The notes under the pieces were generated by a model. It saw nothing but the letters and a program-made list of their open reading frames with translations, did not search any database and had not been told where the DNA came from. DNA of 64,000 nt from assembly GCF_001971585.1 (NCBI RefSeq), contig NZ_CP019323.1, forward strand, positions 1,044,053-1,108,052, written 5' to 3'. A program made the position numbers and the translations under genes. This document shows positions 38,186 through 47,092 of this stretch, piece by piece (within the stretch, counting starts at the first letter, position 1; each line of letters opens with the position of its first letter). This DNA comes from Companilactobacillus allii (lineage in GTDB: Bacteria > Bacillota > Bacilli > Lactobacillales > Lactobacillaceae).

Positions 38186-38905
38186 ATGGATAAAAAGGAA
38201 TCTTTGTCCCAACACTTGATTGATACGTTGACGTATCAAATTCTAAATGAACTGCGACCTAATGATCGTCTGCCTTCAGAGCGTGAATTAATGGCACAAT
38301 TTCAAGTAAGTCGGACAACTGTAAGGAATGCTTTGGACAAATTGGAATTGTCTAATTTAATAACTAGACAACATGGTAAGGGAACTTTTGTTACAGCTAG
38401 ATCAGAGGTTCTGACTAATCTAGCGGACTTGTTTAGTTTTTCAAAGACTATGAAGACTCTGGGACGTGAGCCAAGTGACAAGATCATCAAGTTCAAGGAA
38501 ATATCAGCTGATGATGAATTGATAGAACGTTTAAGATTAAAGGATAATCTGAATGTCTATGAGGTCGATCGTATTCGGCTGGCTGATAGTAAACCAATGA
38601 TGTTTGGCAAGAGCTTTTTGCCAGCTGGTATCTTCAGTGATCTTGATAAGAAGACTCTGGAACAAAATTCCATGTATCAGACTTTTGAGGCTGATTACGA
38701 TGTTCATATCAAAGAGGCCGACGAGTCATGTCGGGCGTCTATTTTGAATGAGAAAATTGCGAATCTATTATTAGAGAAGACAGGAGCACCGTGTTTGCGA
38801 TTAGAGCGGACCACTTTTGACAAGTTAGATAGAGCGGTTGAATATACGATCAGTTGGGCACGTGCTGATGAGTTCAATTATCGTGTGAAACATTTATATA
38901 GGTAG
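38186..38905 (+). CDS. GntR-family regulator with UTRA domain, copy 1
   Basis: 239 residues. N-terminal winged HTH (LPSERELMAQFQVSRTTVRN, then HGKGTFV) and C-terminal UTRA effector domain ending VEYTISWARADEFNY. The subfamily typically senses phosphorylated sugars such as GlcNAc-6-P. GGGAG precedes ATG 38186. Just upstream is an imperfect palindrome GGTGGTGTTTACC that could be an autoregulatory site. Its own terminator follows, so it is a single-gene unit next to a related regulator. The target is probably the amino-sugar genes downstream, inferred from position. Confidence 0.9.
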   Translation: MDKKESLSQHLIDTLTYQILNELRPNDRLPSERELMAQFQVSRTTVRNALDKLELSNLITRQHGKGTFVTARSEVLTNLADLFSFSKTMKTLGREPSDKIIKFKEISADDELIERLRLKDNLNVYEVDRIRLADSKPMMFGKSFLPAGIFSDLDKKTLEQNSMYQTFEADYDVHIKEADESCRASILNEKIANLLLEKTGAPCLRLERTTFDKLDRAVEYTISWARADEFNYRVKHLYR

Positions 38906-38938
38906 TCAGATAATAATGAAATATATTTGATAATATGC

Positions 38939-38978
38939 AAAGTGGTATCTTTTGATGAAAAAGTACCACTTTTTTTTT
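38939..38978 (+). terminator. Rho-independent terminator after GntR copy 1
   Basis: AAAGTGGTA (38939-38947) pairs with TACCACTTT (38964-38972) and nine T's follow. Confidence 0.88.
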
Positions 38979-39047
38979 GAGCTTAGAATTCGTTGATATC
39001 ACTAGGAAACGGCGACAAACCGGCAAATAAATGGTATACTCCACTCG

Positions 39048-39076
39048 TTGTAAAGATAGGTGCAACCGTATACAAT
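39048..39076 (+). promoter_or_regulatory. promoter of the GntR-PTS amino-sugar operon
   Basis: TTGTAA (39048-39053), 17-base spacer, TACAAT (39071-39076). TGGTAT (39033-39038) upstream and ATACCA (about 39090-39095) downstream are inverted half-sites like those of GntR/UTRA operators and could allow looping over the promoter. An imperfect cre-like stretch lies at about 39003-39018. Confidence 0.55.
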
Positions 39077-39112
39077 GGGCTTGTGGTTGATACCAGAAAG
39101 GGACCGAGTAAT

Positions 39113-39829
39113 ATGAAAATCACTCTTCAAGAACAACTAATAAACTTATTAACTAACTATATTCAATCTATGCCGGCCAATGCAAAATTACCGTCTGAGC
39201 GAAAGCTTTCAGATAAGTATGAATTATCAAGGACGACAGTACGTTCAGCACTTAATGAACTTGAGGTAACTGGTTTAATTAGGCGAGTTCATGGTAAAGG
39301 TACTTTCGTAAATCGTGTTGACTTAAATAGTGACTTGAATAGTAGCTATAGCTTTAATAAGCAGATGATGTCCATCGGCAAGAAACCACAGACGAAAATT
39401 CTTAGTTTTGACAGAAAGGAGGCCAATTCATATTTCGCACGCAAACTGGATGTTGAAGTCGGTGACCAAGTAATCAAGATCAAACGATTACGCTTGGCTG
39501 ATGATGTACCAGTTATGTTAGAACGAACCTATCTGCCAGCCAATCACTTCAATCTGATGACTGAAGATCTGCTGGAGGATAGATCACTATATGATGTCTT
39601 TGATAAAGAGTTTAACGAGCCGGTATATTATGCCGATGAGTACTTTTTGGCAGGGATCATCAGTAAACGAGATAGTGAATATCTCGACCTTGCGGAAGGA
39701 ACACCTTGTTTGAACTTGAAACGATCGACTTATAATTCACATAATCAGGTCATCGAGTTCACCTTGAGTGTTGCCAGAAGCGACCAGTTTGCTTATCACA
39801 TTCGTCACGATATTAGTAATAAATCTTAG
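39113..39829 (+). CDS. GntR-family regulator with UTRA domain, copy 2
   Basis: 238 residues from ATG 39113, which follows AAAGGGA; the longer frame from 38993 crosses the promoter and is unlikely. Winged HTH LPSERKLSDKYELSRTTVRS and HGKGTFVNR, then a UTRA domain with VMLERTYLPANHF. It is related to the regulator at 38186. It heads the PTS operon (38 bases before IIB, no terminator), so it is the likely local repressor, in the position of gnbR in lactobacillus amino-sugar operons. Confidence 0.9.
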   Translation: MKITLQEQLINLLTNYIQSMPANAKLPSERKLSDKYELSRTTVRSALNELEVTGLIRRVHGKGTFVNRVDLNSDLNSSYSFNKQMMSIGKKPQTKILSFDRKEANSYFARKLDVEVGDQVIKIKRLRLADDVPVMLERTYLPANHFNLMTEDLLEDRSLYDVFDKEFNEPVYYADEYFLAGIISKRDSEYLDLAEGTPCLNLKRSTYNSHNQVIEFTLSVARSDQFAYHIRHDISNKS

Positions 39830-39866
39830 AGAGTGATTTTTAATCACCAAATTTGGAGGAAAAAAT

Positions 39867-40355
39867 ATGTCAATTGTTGCAGTAAGAATAGATGAAAGAT
39901 TAATTCACGGACAAGTTGCCAATTTATGGACAACAAGTCTTCAAGCATCAAGAATCATGGTTATTGATAACGATATTATAAAGAACGATATTCAAAAGAC
40001 AGCTTTGAAATTAGCAAAGCCATCAGGCGTTAACTTGAGTATCTTAGGTACAGAAAAAGCTTCAGCTAACATTAATGCCGGTAAATACGACAAGCAACGT
40101 GTCTTCATTGTTGTAAAGAAACCTGAAACACTTGAAAAAGTTCTCGACAATGGTGTAAAGATCGACACTATCAATGTTGGTAATATGTCACAAAAAGACA
40201 CAACACAACATCTTACACAATCTATTAATCTTACAAAAGAAGACTATGATTCATTCCAAAATATCTTGGCTAAAGGTGTCAAAATCACAGCACAGATGGT
40301 TCCAAGTGACAACATCAAGAAATTTGAGGATGTCTTGAAGGACTATAAACTATAA
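39867..40355 (+). CDS. PTS mannose-family IIB component
   Basis: Cytoplasmic phosphocarrier, 162 residues. VRIDERLIHGQVANLW carries the phosphorylated histidine of the Man-family IIB. GGAGG is 7 bases before the ATG. With IIC, IID and IIA it forms a full transporter, probably for an amino sugar or an amino-sugar disaccharide, given the catabolic genes downstream. Confidence 0.94.
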   Translation: MSIVAVRIDERLIHGQVANLWTTSLQASRIMVIDNDIIKNDIQKTALKLAKPSGVNLSILGTEKASANINAGKYDKQRVFIVVKKPETLEKVLDNGVKIDTINVGNMSQKDTTQHLTQSINLTKEDYDSFQNILAKGVKITAQMVPSDNIKKFEDVLKDYKL

Positions 40356-40379
40356 TAATTAAATTTGGGGGAATGAACT

Positions 40380-41303
40380 ATGAGTTTTACTATTGTTCAG
40401 ATATTGCTTTTAACGGCATATTCCATGTACAACATATATGATGAATTACAAATGAACTCATCATTAAGTCAACCCGTTTGGGCCGGTATGATTTCTGGTT
40501 TGATCATGGGGGACATGAAGACAGGACTTATTATCGGTGCTGCTCTTCAATTAACAGTTCTAGGTGTTGGTACATTCGGTGGAGCTTCAAAGATCGATGC
40601 TAACTCAGGTACTGTTTTGGCTACAGCCTTTTCAATCGGTACAGGTATGAAAGCTGCTACAGCTATCGCTGCTATCGGTGTTCCGGTTGCTGCTTTACTT
40701 ACATCATTTGATATTCTTGCTAGATTTGCTAACACATACTTCCAGCACAAAGTTGATAAGGATATCGATAACTTCAACTATAAGGGTATTGAAAGACATA
40801 CGATCATGGGTGCCATTCCATGGTGTCTATCACGTGGTATTCCTATTTTCCTAGCTTTGGCTCTAGGTCAAGGTGTTGTTAAGACAATGGTTACATATCT
40901 AAACGGAGACTTACAATGGTTGAACACAGGTCTACAAACTGCCGGTGCTACACTTCCAGCTGTTGGTTTCGCAATCTTACTTCACTACTTACCAGTTAAA
41001 AAGAACATCGCTTACTTGATCTTAGGTTTTACAATTACAGCTTTGTTATCAACAGTATTCTCAAATATCCAAGCACTTGGTGCAGGCTTGAGCGTTGCTA
41101 ACAAGTCATTTACAACAGTATTCAACGCTTTACCAATGTTGGCTATCGCTTTGATCGGTGGTGCTTTCGCCATTCTTGAATATAAGAAATCAATGGCTAA
41201 AATAAACACTGCTCAAGGTCCAAAACCTACTGATGATGACGAAGATGAAGACGACGAAATTGAAGACGCTAACGGGGAGGTAGACGGTGATGAAGAAGAA
41301 TAA
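40380..41303 (+). CDS. PTS mannose-family IIC component
   Basis: Membrane channel subunit, 307 residues, with several helices and the family's GLIMGDMKTGLIIGAALQLT stretch. The C-terminal 25 residues are very acidic (D/E run after AQGPKPT). It overlaps the IID gene by 14 bases. Confidence 0.93.
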   Translation: MSFTIVQILLLTAYSMYNIYDELQMNSSLSQPVWAGMISGLIMGDMKTGLIIGAALQLTVLGVGTFGGASKIDANSGTVLATAFSIGTGMKAATAIAAIGVPVAALLTSFDILARFANTYFQHKVDKDIDNFNYKGIERHTIMGAIPWCLSRGIPIFLALALGQGVVKTMVTYLNGDLQWLNTGLQTAGATLPAVGFAILLHYLPVKKNIAYLILGFTITALLSTVFSNIQALGAGLSVANKSFTTVFNALPMLAIALIGGAFAILEYKKSMAKINTAQGPKPTDDDEDEDDEIEDANGEVDGDEEE

Positions 41304-42105
41304 AGAATACGAATTAACTAAGAAAGATTTTAACCAAATCAACAAACGTAGTATGTTTGGTTTCCAAATGGGTTGGAATTACGAAAGAATGCAAGCTTCA
41401 GGTTACCTTTATACAATCTTGCCACAGCTTAGAAAAATCTACGGTGATGGTACTCCAGAACTTAAAGAAGCTATGAAGACTCATAACCAATTTTTCAACA
41501 CAAGTAATTTCTTTAATACAATCGTTACAGGTATCGATCTTGCCATTGAAGGTAAGGAAGGTGTCGATTCACTAGATACTGTTTCAGGTATTAAGACTGG
41601 TCTTATGGGACCATTTGCTGCTATCGGTGATTCATTGTTTGCAGCCTTAGTACCAACTATCATGGGTGCTATTGCAGCTACAATGGCCGCTCAAGGTAAT
41701 CCATTAGGACTATTTCTATGGTTAGCAGTTAACATTGCCATCATGGTCTTCCGTTGGAAACAACTTCACTTTGCATATAAGACAGGTACAAAGCTTGTTT
41801 CAGAGATGCAAGGTCAATTAAATGCTTTAACAGATGCCGCTACATTACTTGGTGTTTTCATTGTTGGCGCTTTGATCGCAAGTATGATCAATATCCAAGT
41901 TCCACTAGTTGCACACCTTGGTAAAGTTTCACTCAGTGTTCAAACAAACATTGATATGATCCTACCAAAGCTTGTTCCAGCCTGTGTCGTAGGTCTTGTT
42001 TACTGGTTATTAGGTAAAAAAGGTATGACATCAACAAAGGTTATCTTCATTGTTATTATTTTCGCAGTTCTATTATCAGCAATCGGTGTATTAGGCAAAA
42101 TCTAG
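41290..42105 (+). CDS. PTS mannose-family IID component
   Basis: Membrane subunit of 271 residues. FGFQMGWNYERMQASGYLY near the start and GIKTGLMGPFAAIGDSLF are IID landmarks. I start at ATG 41290, 9 bases after GGGGAGG; a GTG codon precedes it directly. It is coupled to IIC by overlap. Confidence 0.93.
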   Translation: MKKNKEYELTKKDFNQINKRSMFGFQMGWNYERMQASGYLYTILPQLRKIYGDGTPELKEAMKTHNQFFNTSNFFNTIVTGIDLAIEGKEGVDSLDTVSGIKTGLMGPFAAIGDSLFAALVPTIMGAIAATMAAQGNPLGLFLWLAVNIAIMVFRWKQLHFAYKTGTKLVSEMQGQLNALTDAATLLGVFIVGALIASMINIQVPLVAHLGKVSLSVQTNIDMILPKLVPACVVGLVYWLLGKKGMTSTKVIFIVIIFAVLLSAIGVLGKI

Positions 42106-42119
42106 GAGGTTTTTAAATT

Positions 42120-42542
42120 ATGGCACTAATCTTAATAAGTCATGGAAATATGGCTATTGAAACAAAGAAATCAGCAGAATTAATCATCGGAGAATTACCT
42201 AACACGGCTGCATTTGGTCTTCAAAAGTCTGATGGTCCAGATACATTAAAAACAAAAGTCGAATCAGAAATTAAAAAATATTATGGTAAAGAACCCGTCT
42301 ATGTGATTGTTGATCTATTAGGCGGAACACCGGGCAACGTAGTAGTCAACTTGACTCAAGAATTCCCAGAAATGCAAGTCGTTTCAGGATTGAATCTTCC
42401 TATGGTAATTAATTATGCTAATCAAATGTTTGTTTCAAATAAGCTAGATATCAAGGCTTTGATGAAGGAGGCCAAAGAAGGCATCGTTGATGTTAACGAC
42501 TTTTTGAGCCAAGATTCAGATGATGACGATGAAGAAGAATAA
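42120..42542 (+). CDS. PTS mannose-family IIA component
   Basis: 140 residues. ALILISHGNMAIETKKS carries the active histidine, and VYVIVDLLGGTPGNVV is the conserved core. The C-terminus is an acidic run (DDDDEEE) whose coding sequence overlaps the start of the next gene by about 23 bases. Confidence 0.93.
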   Translation: MALILISHGNMAIETKKSAELIIGELPNTAAFGLQKSDGPDTLKTKVESEIKKYYGKEPVYVIVDLLGGTPGNVVVNLTQEFPEMQVVSGLNLPMVINYANQMFVSNKLDIKALMKEAKEGIVDVNDFLSQDSDDDDEEE

Positions 42543-44517
42543 GTATCGTTATACGTTAAGATTAGCCATAGATAAGAGCATCTATAACTATGAAAAAAAA
42601 CAAGATCTGATTGATTTTGTTAAAAAGTCCAAAGTTAGCGATGTAGCATTTTTTATAAACCAAGAAGAATTGTCAGATTCACATATTACTCTCAAAAAAG
42701 CTCAAGAATTAATTACAGAGATCGATACTATATCACAACCACTCAAAGAAATGAACGTCACGATCAGCTTGAATCCATGGACAACAATGAATCATTCTGA
42801 CCGTGGATTGGGTATCAGATCTGAATTAGACATTAAGCCAATGGTCAGTTATCAAGGTGTGTTAAGTACTTCGATGGCTTGTCCAGGATATGTTGGCTGG
42901 ATGGAATATATCAGTGATGTTTATGCCATTTATGCCAGTATCAAACCACATGAATTGTGGCTTGAAGATGATTTCAGACACTACAAAAACGCTCCATTTG
43001 AACTAGGTTGTTTCTGTGAAGATCACATGAAAAAGTACAATGCTATTGCACATAGTGATCTGACCCGTGAAGAATTCATCAAAAAAATGTTCACAGGTGA
43101 AAAGAACAAGTATCGTGATGCTTATCTACAAGTTGCAAGAGACGAGATTCTAAAAGCCGCAAGTATGATAGAAGAAAAGGTACATAAAGTCTCACCAAAT
43201 ACCTCAATGGGATTGATGAGCTCTTGGCCAGAGATACATGCTCTAGAGAATCGAGATTGGCATAAGTTACTTGAAGTATTGAGTGGACCAAATACCCCCG
43301 CCGTTTCAAGACCGCATTTACCGGCCTATAACGAAGTAAGTACACTTCAATATGCAAGAGACTTTGAGAAATACACAGTTGCCACAAGAACTCTGATTGG
43401 AAACAAACACAAGATCTATCCAGAATTAGAGAACTATATGTATTCTCAATATGCCAAATCAAATCGCTTTACCCAGTTTCAATTGGAAACAAGCAGTAGT
43501 GTTAGAGCAGATGGATTGTTAATGAATCTATTCAGCATGATGGGTGTTGGGATAGATAAGACTTATAAGTATGATGAGTTATTGGCTCAAAGTAAGGAAT
43601 TCGCAGATTTCATGTATCAAAATGGTATTTCAATTGAGGACCGTGATGGAATCATTATCCCTATGACGCAAAAAGTCGCCAAGTACAAGATCGGTGATGG
43701 AACGCTTCATGGATTGATGGCTTCTCAGACTCAATGGTTGGAGTTGTTAGCAATCTTTGGCTTTGCAACTAGACCACTTGATTATACTGATCAGAAATTT
43801 GTTAATGAAACTATTGCTTTGACAGGTAATTTCTTGAATACCTTATCCAATGCACAAATCACTGAAATGATTCAAGATAACTTCGTATTACTTGATGGGG
43901 ATGCCTTGATCATCTTGGACAACAGGAATCTGTTGAACTTGATCAATGCAGACTCAATTGAAGTTATTCAACCAAGAACCGGCAAACAAGTTTATGAGCA
44001 GTTCGATGGATTGACACTTTCAGGTGTTAAAGATTCGAGAATCACCCTTCAAACACACGTTGGCGCATATGTGAAAGTACATTATCTATCAGATATGCCA
44101 AAAGAATCTAACGCTTATAATCGCTATAATGAACTCGTTGGTCCAGCTACTGTTGCAAATGATAAGTTCTACATCATGCCAGTAGGTGAACATGAAAAGT
44201 ATGGCTGGGAAGGCGAGTATATCGACTTTCGTGAGAAAGACTTGAAGAAGTGTCTGAATGTTTCGTATCTAGTTGATATGTATAATTGCAAGGCTATCTT
44301 CAGTGGTAGAAAGATAATTGTCAGCAATTGGTCAATGGATACAACAGACGGTATTAACTTCAAGTTGGACAAGCCAGTAAGTAAGATATCGATCACATAT
44401 CGTGATGGTTCCAAGGTTAAAAACCAGATCATTGATGTGTCGAGTCATAACAATATCTATCACGCTGATTTCAAAGTTCCAGGATTAGCTGTGGTTTATG
44501 TAGAATGTTTGGAATAA
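42520..44517 (+). CDS. Unrecognised 666-residue protein of the amino-sugar operon, probable glycosidase
   Basis: I do not recognise the family. The first about 420 residues alternate strands and helices like a TIM barrel, with ISLNPWTTMNH, HELWLEDDFRHYK, FCEDHMKKYN, YPELENYMYSQYAKS and FQLETSSSVRADG; the acidic clusters in LWLEDD and PELENY would suit catalytic residues. The last about 200 residues look like beta domains. No signal peptide, so it acts in the cytoplasm. It sits between PTS IIA and the AgaS/NagA genes, where the gnb operon has a GH35 beta-galactosidase, hence a role in splitting an imported (phospho)disaccharide is inferred. The start could be 42520, 42523 or 42529; no clear ribosome site. 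Confidence 0.6.
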   Translation: MMTMKKNKYRYTLRLAIDKSIYNYEKKQDLIDFVKKSKVSDVAFFINQEELSDSHITLKKAQELITEIDTISQPLKEMNVTISLNPWTTMNHSDRGLGIRSELDIKPMVSYQGVLSTSMACPGYVGWMEYISDVYAIYASIKPHELWLEDDFRHYKNAPFELGCFCEDHMKKYNAIAHSDLTREEFIKKMFTGEKNKYRDAYLQVARDEILKAASMIEEKVHKVSPNTSMGLMSSWPEIHALENRDWHKLLEVLSGPNTPAVSRPHLPAYNEVSTLQYARDFEKYTVATRTLIGNKHKIYPELENYMYSQYAKSNRFTQFQLETSSSVRADGLLMNLFSMMGVGIDKTYKYDELLAQSKEFADFMYQNGISIEDRDGIIIPMTQKVAKYKIGDGTLHGLMASQTQWLELLAIFGFATRPLDYTDQKFVNETIALTGNFLNTLSNAQITEMIQDNFVLLDGDALIILDNRNLLNLINADSIEVIQPRTGKQVYEQFDGLTLSGVKDSRITLQTHVGAYVKVHYLSDMPKESNAYNRYNELVGPATVANDKFYIMPVGEHEKYGWEGEYIDFREKDLKKCLNVSYLVDMYNCKAIFSGRKIIVSNWSMDTTDGINFKLDKPVSKISITYRDGSKVKNQIIDVSSHNNIYHADFKVPGLAVVYVECLE

Positions 44518-44544
44518 ATTAATTAGAGAAGGGAACCGATACCA

Positions 44545-45714
44545 TTGTTTAGTAAAACTGATAAAGAACTAGAAGAAATGGGTGCAAAAATAACGACCCG
44601 TGAAATTCAACAACAACCTGATTTGTGGAAAGAGGCTTATGAAAATTTCATAAGTAATCAAGATAAAGTCCAAAACTTTTTAGACGAAATAATTTCTAAC
44701 TTCCCTGATAAAAAAATTCGTGTAATCTTCACAGGTGCAGGTACATCAGCTTATGTGGGAGATACTTTAAGACCATATCTAAATAAAGTCGGTGATACAA
44801 CACACTTCAATTTTGAAAGTATTCCAACAACTGATATTGTATCTGACCCACTAGATAATCTTAGAAGTGATGATCCTACTATCTTAGTTTCATTTGCTAG
44901 AAGTGGTAATTCTCCAGAGAGTGTTGCAACTGTTGAAATGGCTGAGAAAATAGTTAAGGATCTTTACCAGATCACTATTACTTGTGCACCAGAGGGAAAA
45001 CTTGCTAAAAAGGCTGAAAATGAAGCGGGCAATCTATTATTACTTCAACCAGCCAAGTCAAATGACAAGGGATTCGCTATGACTGGTAGCTTCTCATGTA
45101 TGACTCTAACAGCTGCATTGATCTTTGATACTAGTAAAGCTGATAAGTCAGAATGGATCGACGCTATCATCAAGATGGGCCAAGAAGTAATCAGTCGTGA
45201 AGAAGAGATCCAAGCTATTGCTGATCTTGACTATAACCGTATTGCATATCTTGGAAGTGGCGCATTGTCAGGCCTTACTCGGGAGGCTCAACTAAAGGTC
45301 CTTGAACTAACAGCTGGACAATTGACAACTATCTTTGATTCTTCTATGGGATTCCGTCATGGACCTAAGTCATATGTGAACGACAAGACGATCGTCTTTG
45401 ACTTTATGAGTAATGACCAATATACACGTCACTATGATGTTGATATTTTGGAAGAAGTTAAAGGAGATGCAATCTGTAAAAAGGTTGTTGGTGTTGGAAC
45501 TAGTGCGAGTGAGAACTTCTCAGGTGATAATTTCTTGATGAAATCTGGAATCGTTGATCTTCCAGAGTTATATCAAGCATTGCCAGATGTCTTGTTTGCT
45601 CAAACATTTGCACTACTTAGCTCTATCAAAGTAGGCAACACACCAGATACACCTTCAGCAAGTGGTACTGTTAACCGTGTCGTTAAGGGTGTAACTATTC
45701 ATGATTATGAATAA
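44545..45714 (+). CDS. agaS: SIS-domain sugar-phosphate deaminase/isomerase, AgaS type
   Basis: 389 residues with two SIS domains: FTGAGTSAYVGDTLRPYL and SFARSGNSPESVATVE in the first; YLGSGALSGLTREAQLKVLE and FRHGPKSYVND in the second. AgaS-type enzymes deaminate galactosamine-6-phosphate to tagatose-6-phosphate and ammonia; the GnbE protein of lactobacilli is the same type. The start is TTG 44545 with AGAAGGGA about 11 bases upstream. Together with NagA this completes use of an N-acetylhexosamine-6-phosphate. Confidence 0.88.
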   Translation: MFSKTDKELEEMGAKITTREIQQQPDLWKEAYENFISNQDKVQNFLDEIISNFPDKKIRVIFTGAGTSAYVGDTLRPYLNKVGDTTHFNFESIPTTDIVSDPLDNLRSDDPTILVSFARSGNSPESVATVEMAEKIVKDLYQITITCAPEGKLAKKAENEAGNLLLLQPAKSNDKGFAMTGSFSCMTLTAALIFDTSKADKSEWIDAIIKMGQEVISREEEIQAIADLDYNRIAYLGSGALSGLTREAQLKVLELTAGQLTTIFDSSMGFRHGPKSYVNDKTIVFDFMSNDQYTRHYDVDILEEVKGDAICKKVVGVGTSASENFSGDNFLMKSGIVDLPELYQALPDVLFAQTFALLSSIKVGNTPDTPSASGTVNRVVKGVTIHDYE

Positions 45715-45724
45715 CACTACATTG

Positions 45725-45756
45725 CATCTTCTCTCAATTTGAGGGAAGATGTTTTT
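45725..45756 (+). terminator. Rho-independent terminator after agaS
   Basis: CATCTTC...GAAGATG stem (45725-45731 with 45745-45751), extended by CTC/GAG, followed by TTTTTG. Confidence 0.83.
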
Positions 45757-45777
45757 GTGAATAAAAGTTGTTTTGTG

Positions 45778-45806
45778 TGGTATAGACCACGATTTATTGT
45801 TATAAT
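45778..45806 (+). promoter_or_regulatory. NagR/YvoA-type operator overlapping the nagA promoter
   Basis: TGGTATAGACCA (45778-45789) matches the dre-type operator bound by GntR/UTRA regulators of GlcNAc use (NagR/YvoA, DasR). It occupies the -35 position, 17 bases before a perfect TATAAT (45801-45806). Binding would block RNA polymerase, so nagA should be induced by amino-sugar phosphates. Confidence 0.75.
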
Positions 45807-45832
45807 GTACTTATAATTTTGGAGGATTGAAA

Positions 45833-46993
45833 ATGACATATTACATTCATGCAAAGAAGTTCTTTTTACAAAATACTACTGAAAATGGTGGTTATCTAGA
45901 AGTTACTGATGAAGGTAAGTTCGGAGATTACTTTACAGAAGAAGATGACAAACCAACTGGTAAGATCGTTGATTATTCAGACAAGTTTATCGCTCCTGGA
46001 TTAGTTGATACTCATATCCATGGTCTTGTTGGTGATGATGTTATGAACAACAGCTGGAAAGAATTCAACGAGATGTCAGAGGGTCTATTAAAGGCTGGTG
46101 TTACTTCATGGCTTCCAACAACACTTACAGCATCTCACGAACAATTAGATGAGATCTGTAAGACAATTGGTGATAATCAAGGTAAGAGTACTGGTGCTAA
46201 GATCCAAGGTATTCACTTTGAAGGTCCTTTCTATACTGAAAAACACAAAGGTGCCCAAAATCCTAAGTACTTCAGAGATCCTAGTATCTCAGAGTTCACA
46301 GAATGGCAAAAGTCAGCTAAGGGTATGATCAAGAAGATCTCTATTGCCCCAGAACGTAGTGGTTCAGTTGAATTTACAAAGGCTGTTTCACAAACTGGCG
46401 TTACTGTTGCCTTAGGTCATAGTGATGCTACTTTTGAGCAAGCTAAGGCCTGTGTTGAAGCCGGTGCTACAAGTTTCACACATACATATAATGGTATGAG
46501 TGGTTTGAACCACCGTGCACCTGGTATGGTTGGAGCTGCTATGTCAATGAACTATGTTGATGATGAGTTGATCTGTGATGGTCATCACGTTAATCCATAT
46601 GCTGCAAGAACTCTAGTTGACAAGAAGACCCCAGAACACGTTGCACTTATTACTGACTGTATGAGTGCTGGTTTGATGCCAGATGGTGACTATGTATTGG
46701 GTGAATTCCCTGTAACTGTTGGTGATGGTCAAGTTAGATTACAACAAGAACCACATAGTTTGGCTGGTAGTATTCTTTTACTTAAGGATGCTATTAAGAA
46801 CGTTGTTGATTGGAATATTGCTACTGACGAAGAGTCTGTAACAATGGGTAGTCATGTACCTGCTAAGAGTTGTCACATTGATGATAAATGTGGTGCTATT
46901 TTACCAGGACGTGATGCTGACTTCATCGTCTTAAATGATGATATGAGTCTAGAAGAAACATACCTTGATGGAGAATCACGTTACCAAGCTTAA
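45833..46993 (+). CDS. nagA: N-acetylglucosamine-6-phosphate deacetylase
   Basis: Removes acetate from N-acetylhexosamine-6-phosphate in the cytoplasm. Amidohydrolase landmarks: VDTHIHGLVGDDVMN, GIHFEGPFYT, VALGHSDATFEQA, FTHTYNGMSGLNHRAPG, and LITDCMSAGLMPDGDY with the catalytic aspartate. 386 residues from ATG 45833, 7 bases after GGAGG. It has its own operator-controlled promoter and terminator, separate from the PTS-agaS operon. Confidence 0.95.
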   Translation: MTYYIHAKKFFLQNTTENGGYLEVTDEGKFGDYFTEEDDKPTGKIVDYSDKFIAPGLVDTHIHGLVGDDVMNNSWKEFNEMSEGLLKAGVTSWLPTTLTASHEQLDEICKTIGDNQGKSTGAKIQGIHFEGPFYTEKHKGAQNPKYFRDPSISEFTEWQKSAKGMIKKISIAPERSGSVEFTKAVSQTGVTVALGHSDATFEQAKACVEAGATSFTHTYNGMSGLNHRAPGMVGAAMSMNYVDDELICDGHHVNPYAARTLVDKKTPEHVALITDCMSAGLMPDGDYVLGEFPVTVGDGQVRLQQEPHSLAGSILLLKDAIKNVVDWNIATDEESVTMGSHVPAKSCHIDDKCGAILPGRDADFIVLNDDMSLEETYLDGESRYQA

Positions 46994-47003
46994 TTTGAAA
47001 TTA

Positions 47004-47038
47004 AAAACCTTCAATTTAATTATTGGAGGTTTTTTTTG
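47004..47038 (+). terminator. Rho-independent terminator after nagA
   Basis: AAACCTTCAAT and ATTGGAGGTTT pair around a 6-base loop with one mismatch, followed by a run of T's. Confidence 0.85.
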
Positions 47039-47092
47039 CAACACTACTAATAAGATGAAAGTAGCCTTATAATTTCCTTGGAGGATTTGTAA

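Noticed and set aside
38993-39112. 40-residue extension of GntR copy 2
   Set aside because: It covers the promoter and operator-like half-sites; ATG 39113 has a ribosome site and puts the HTH at the usual distance.
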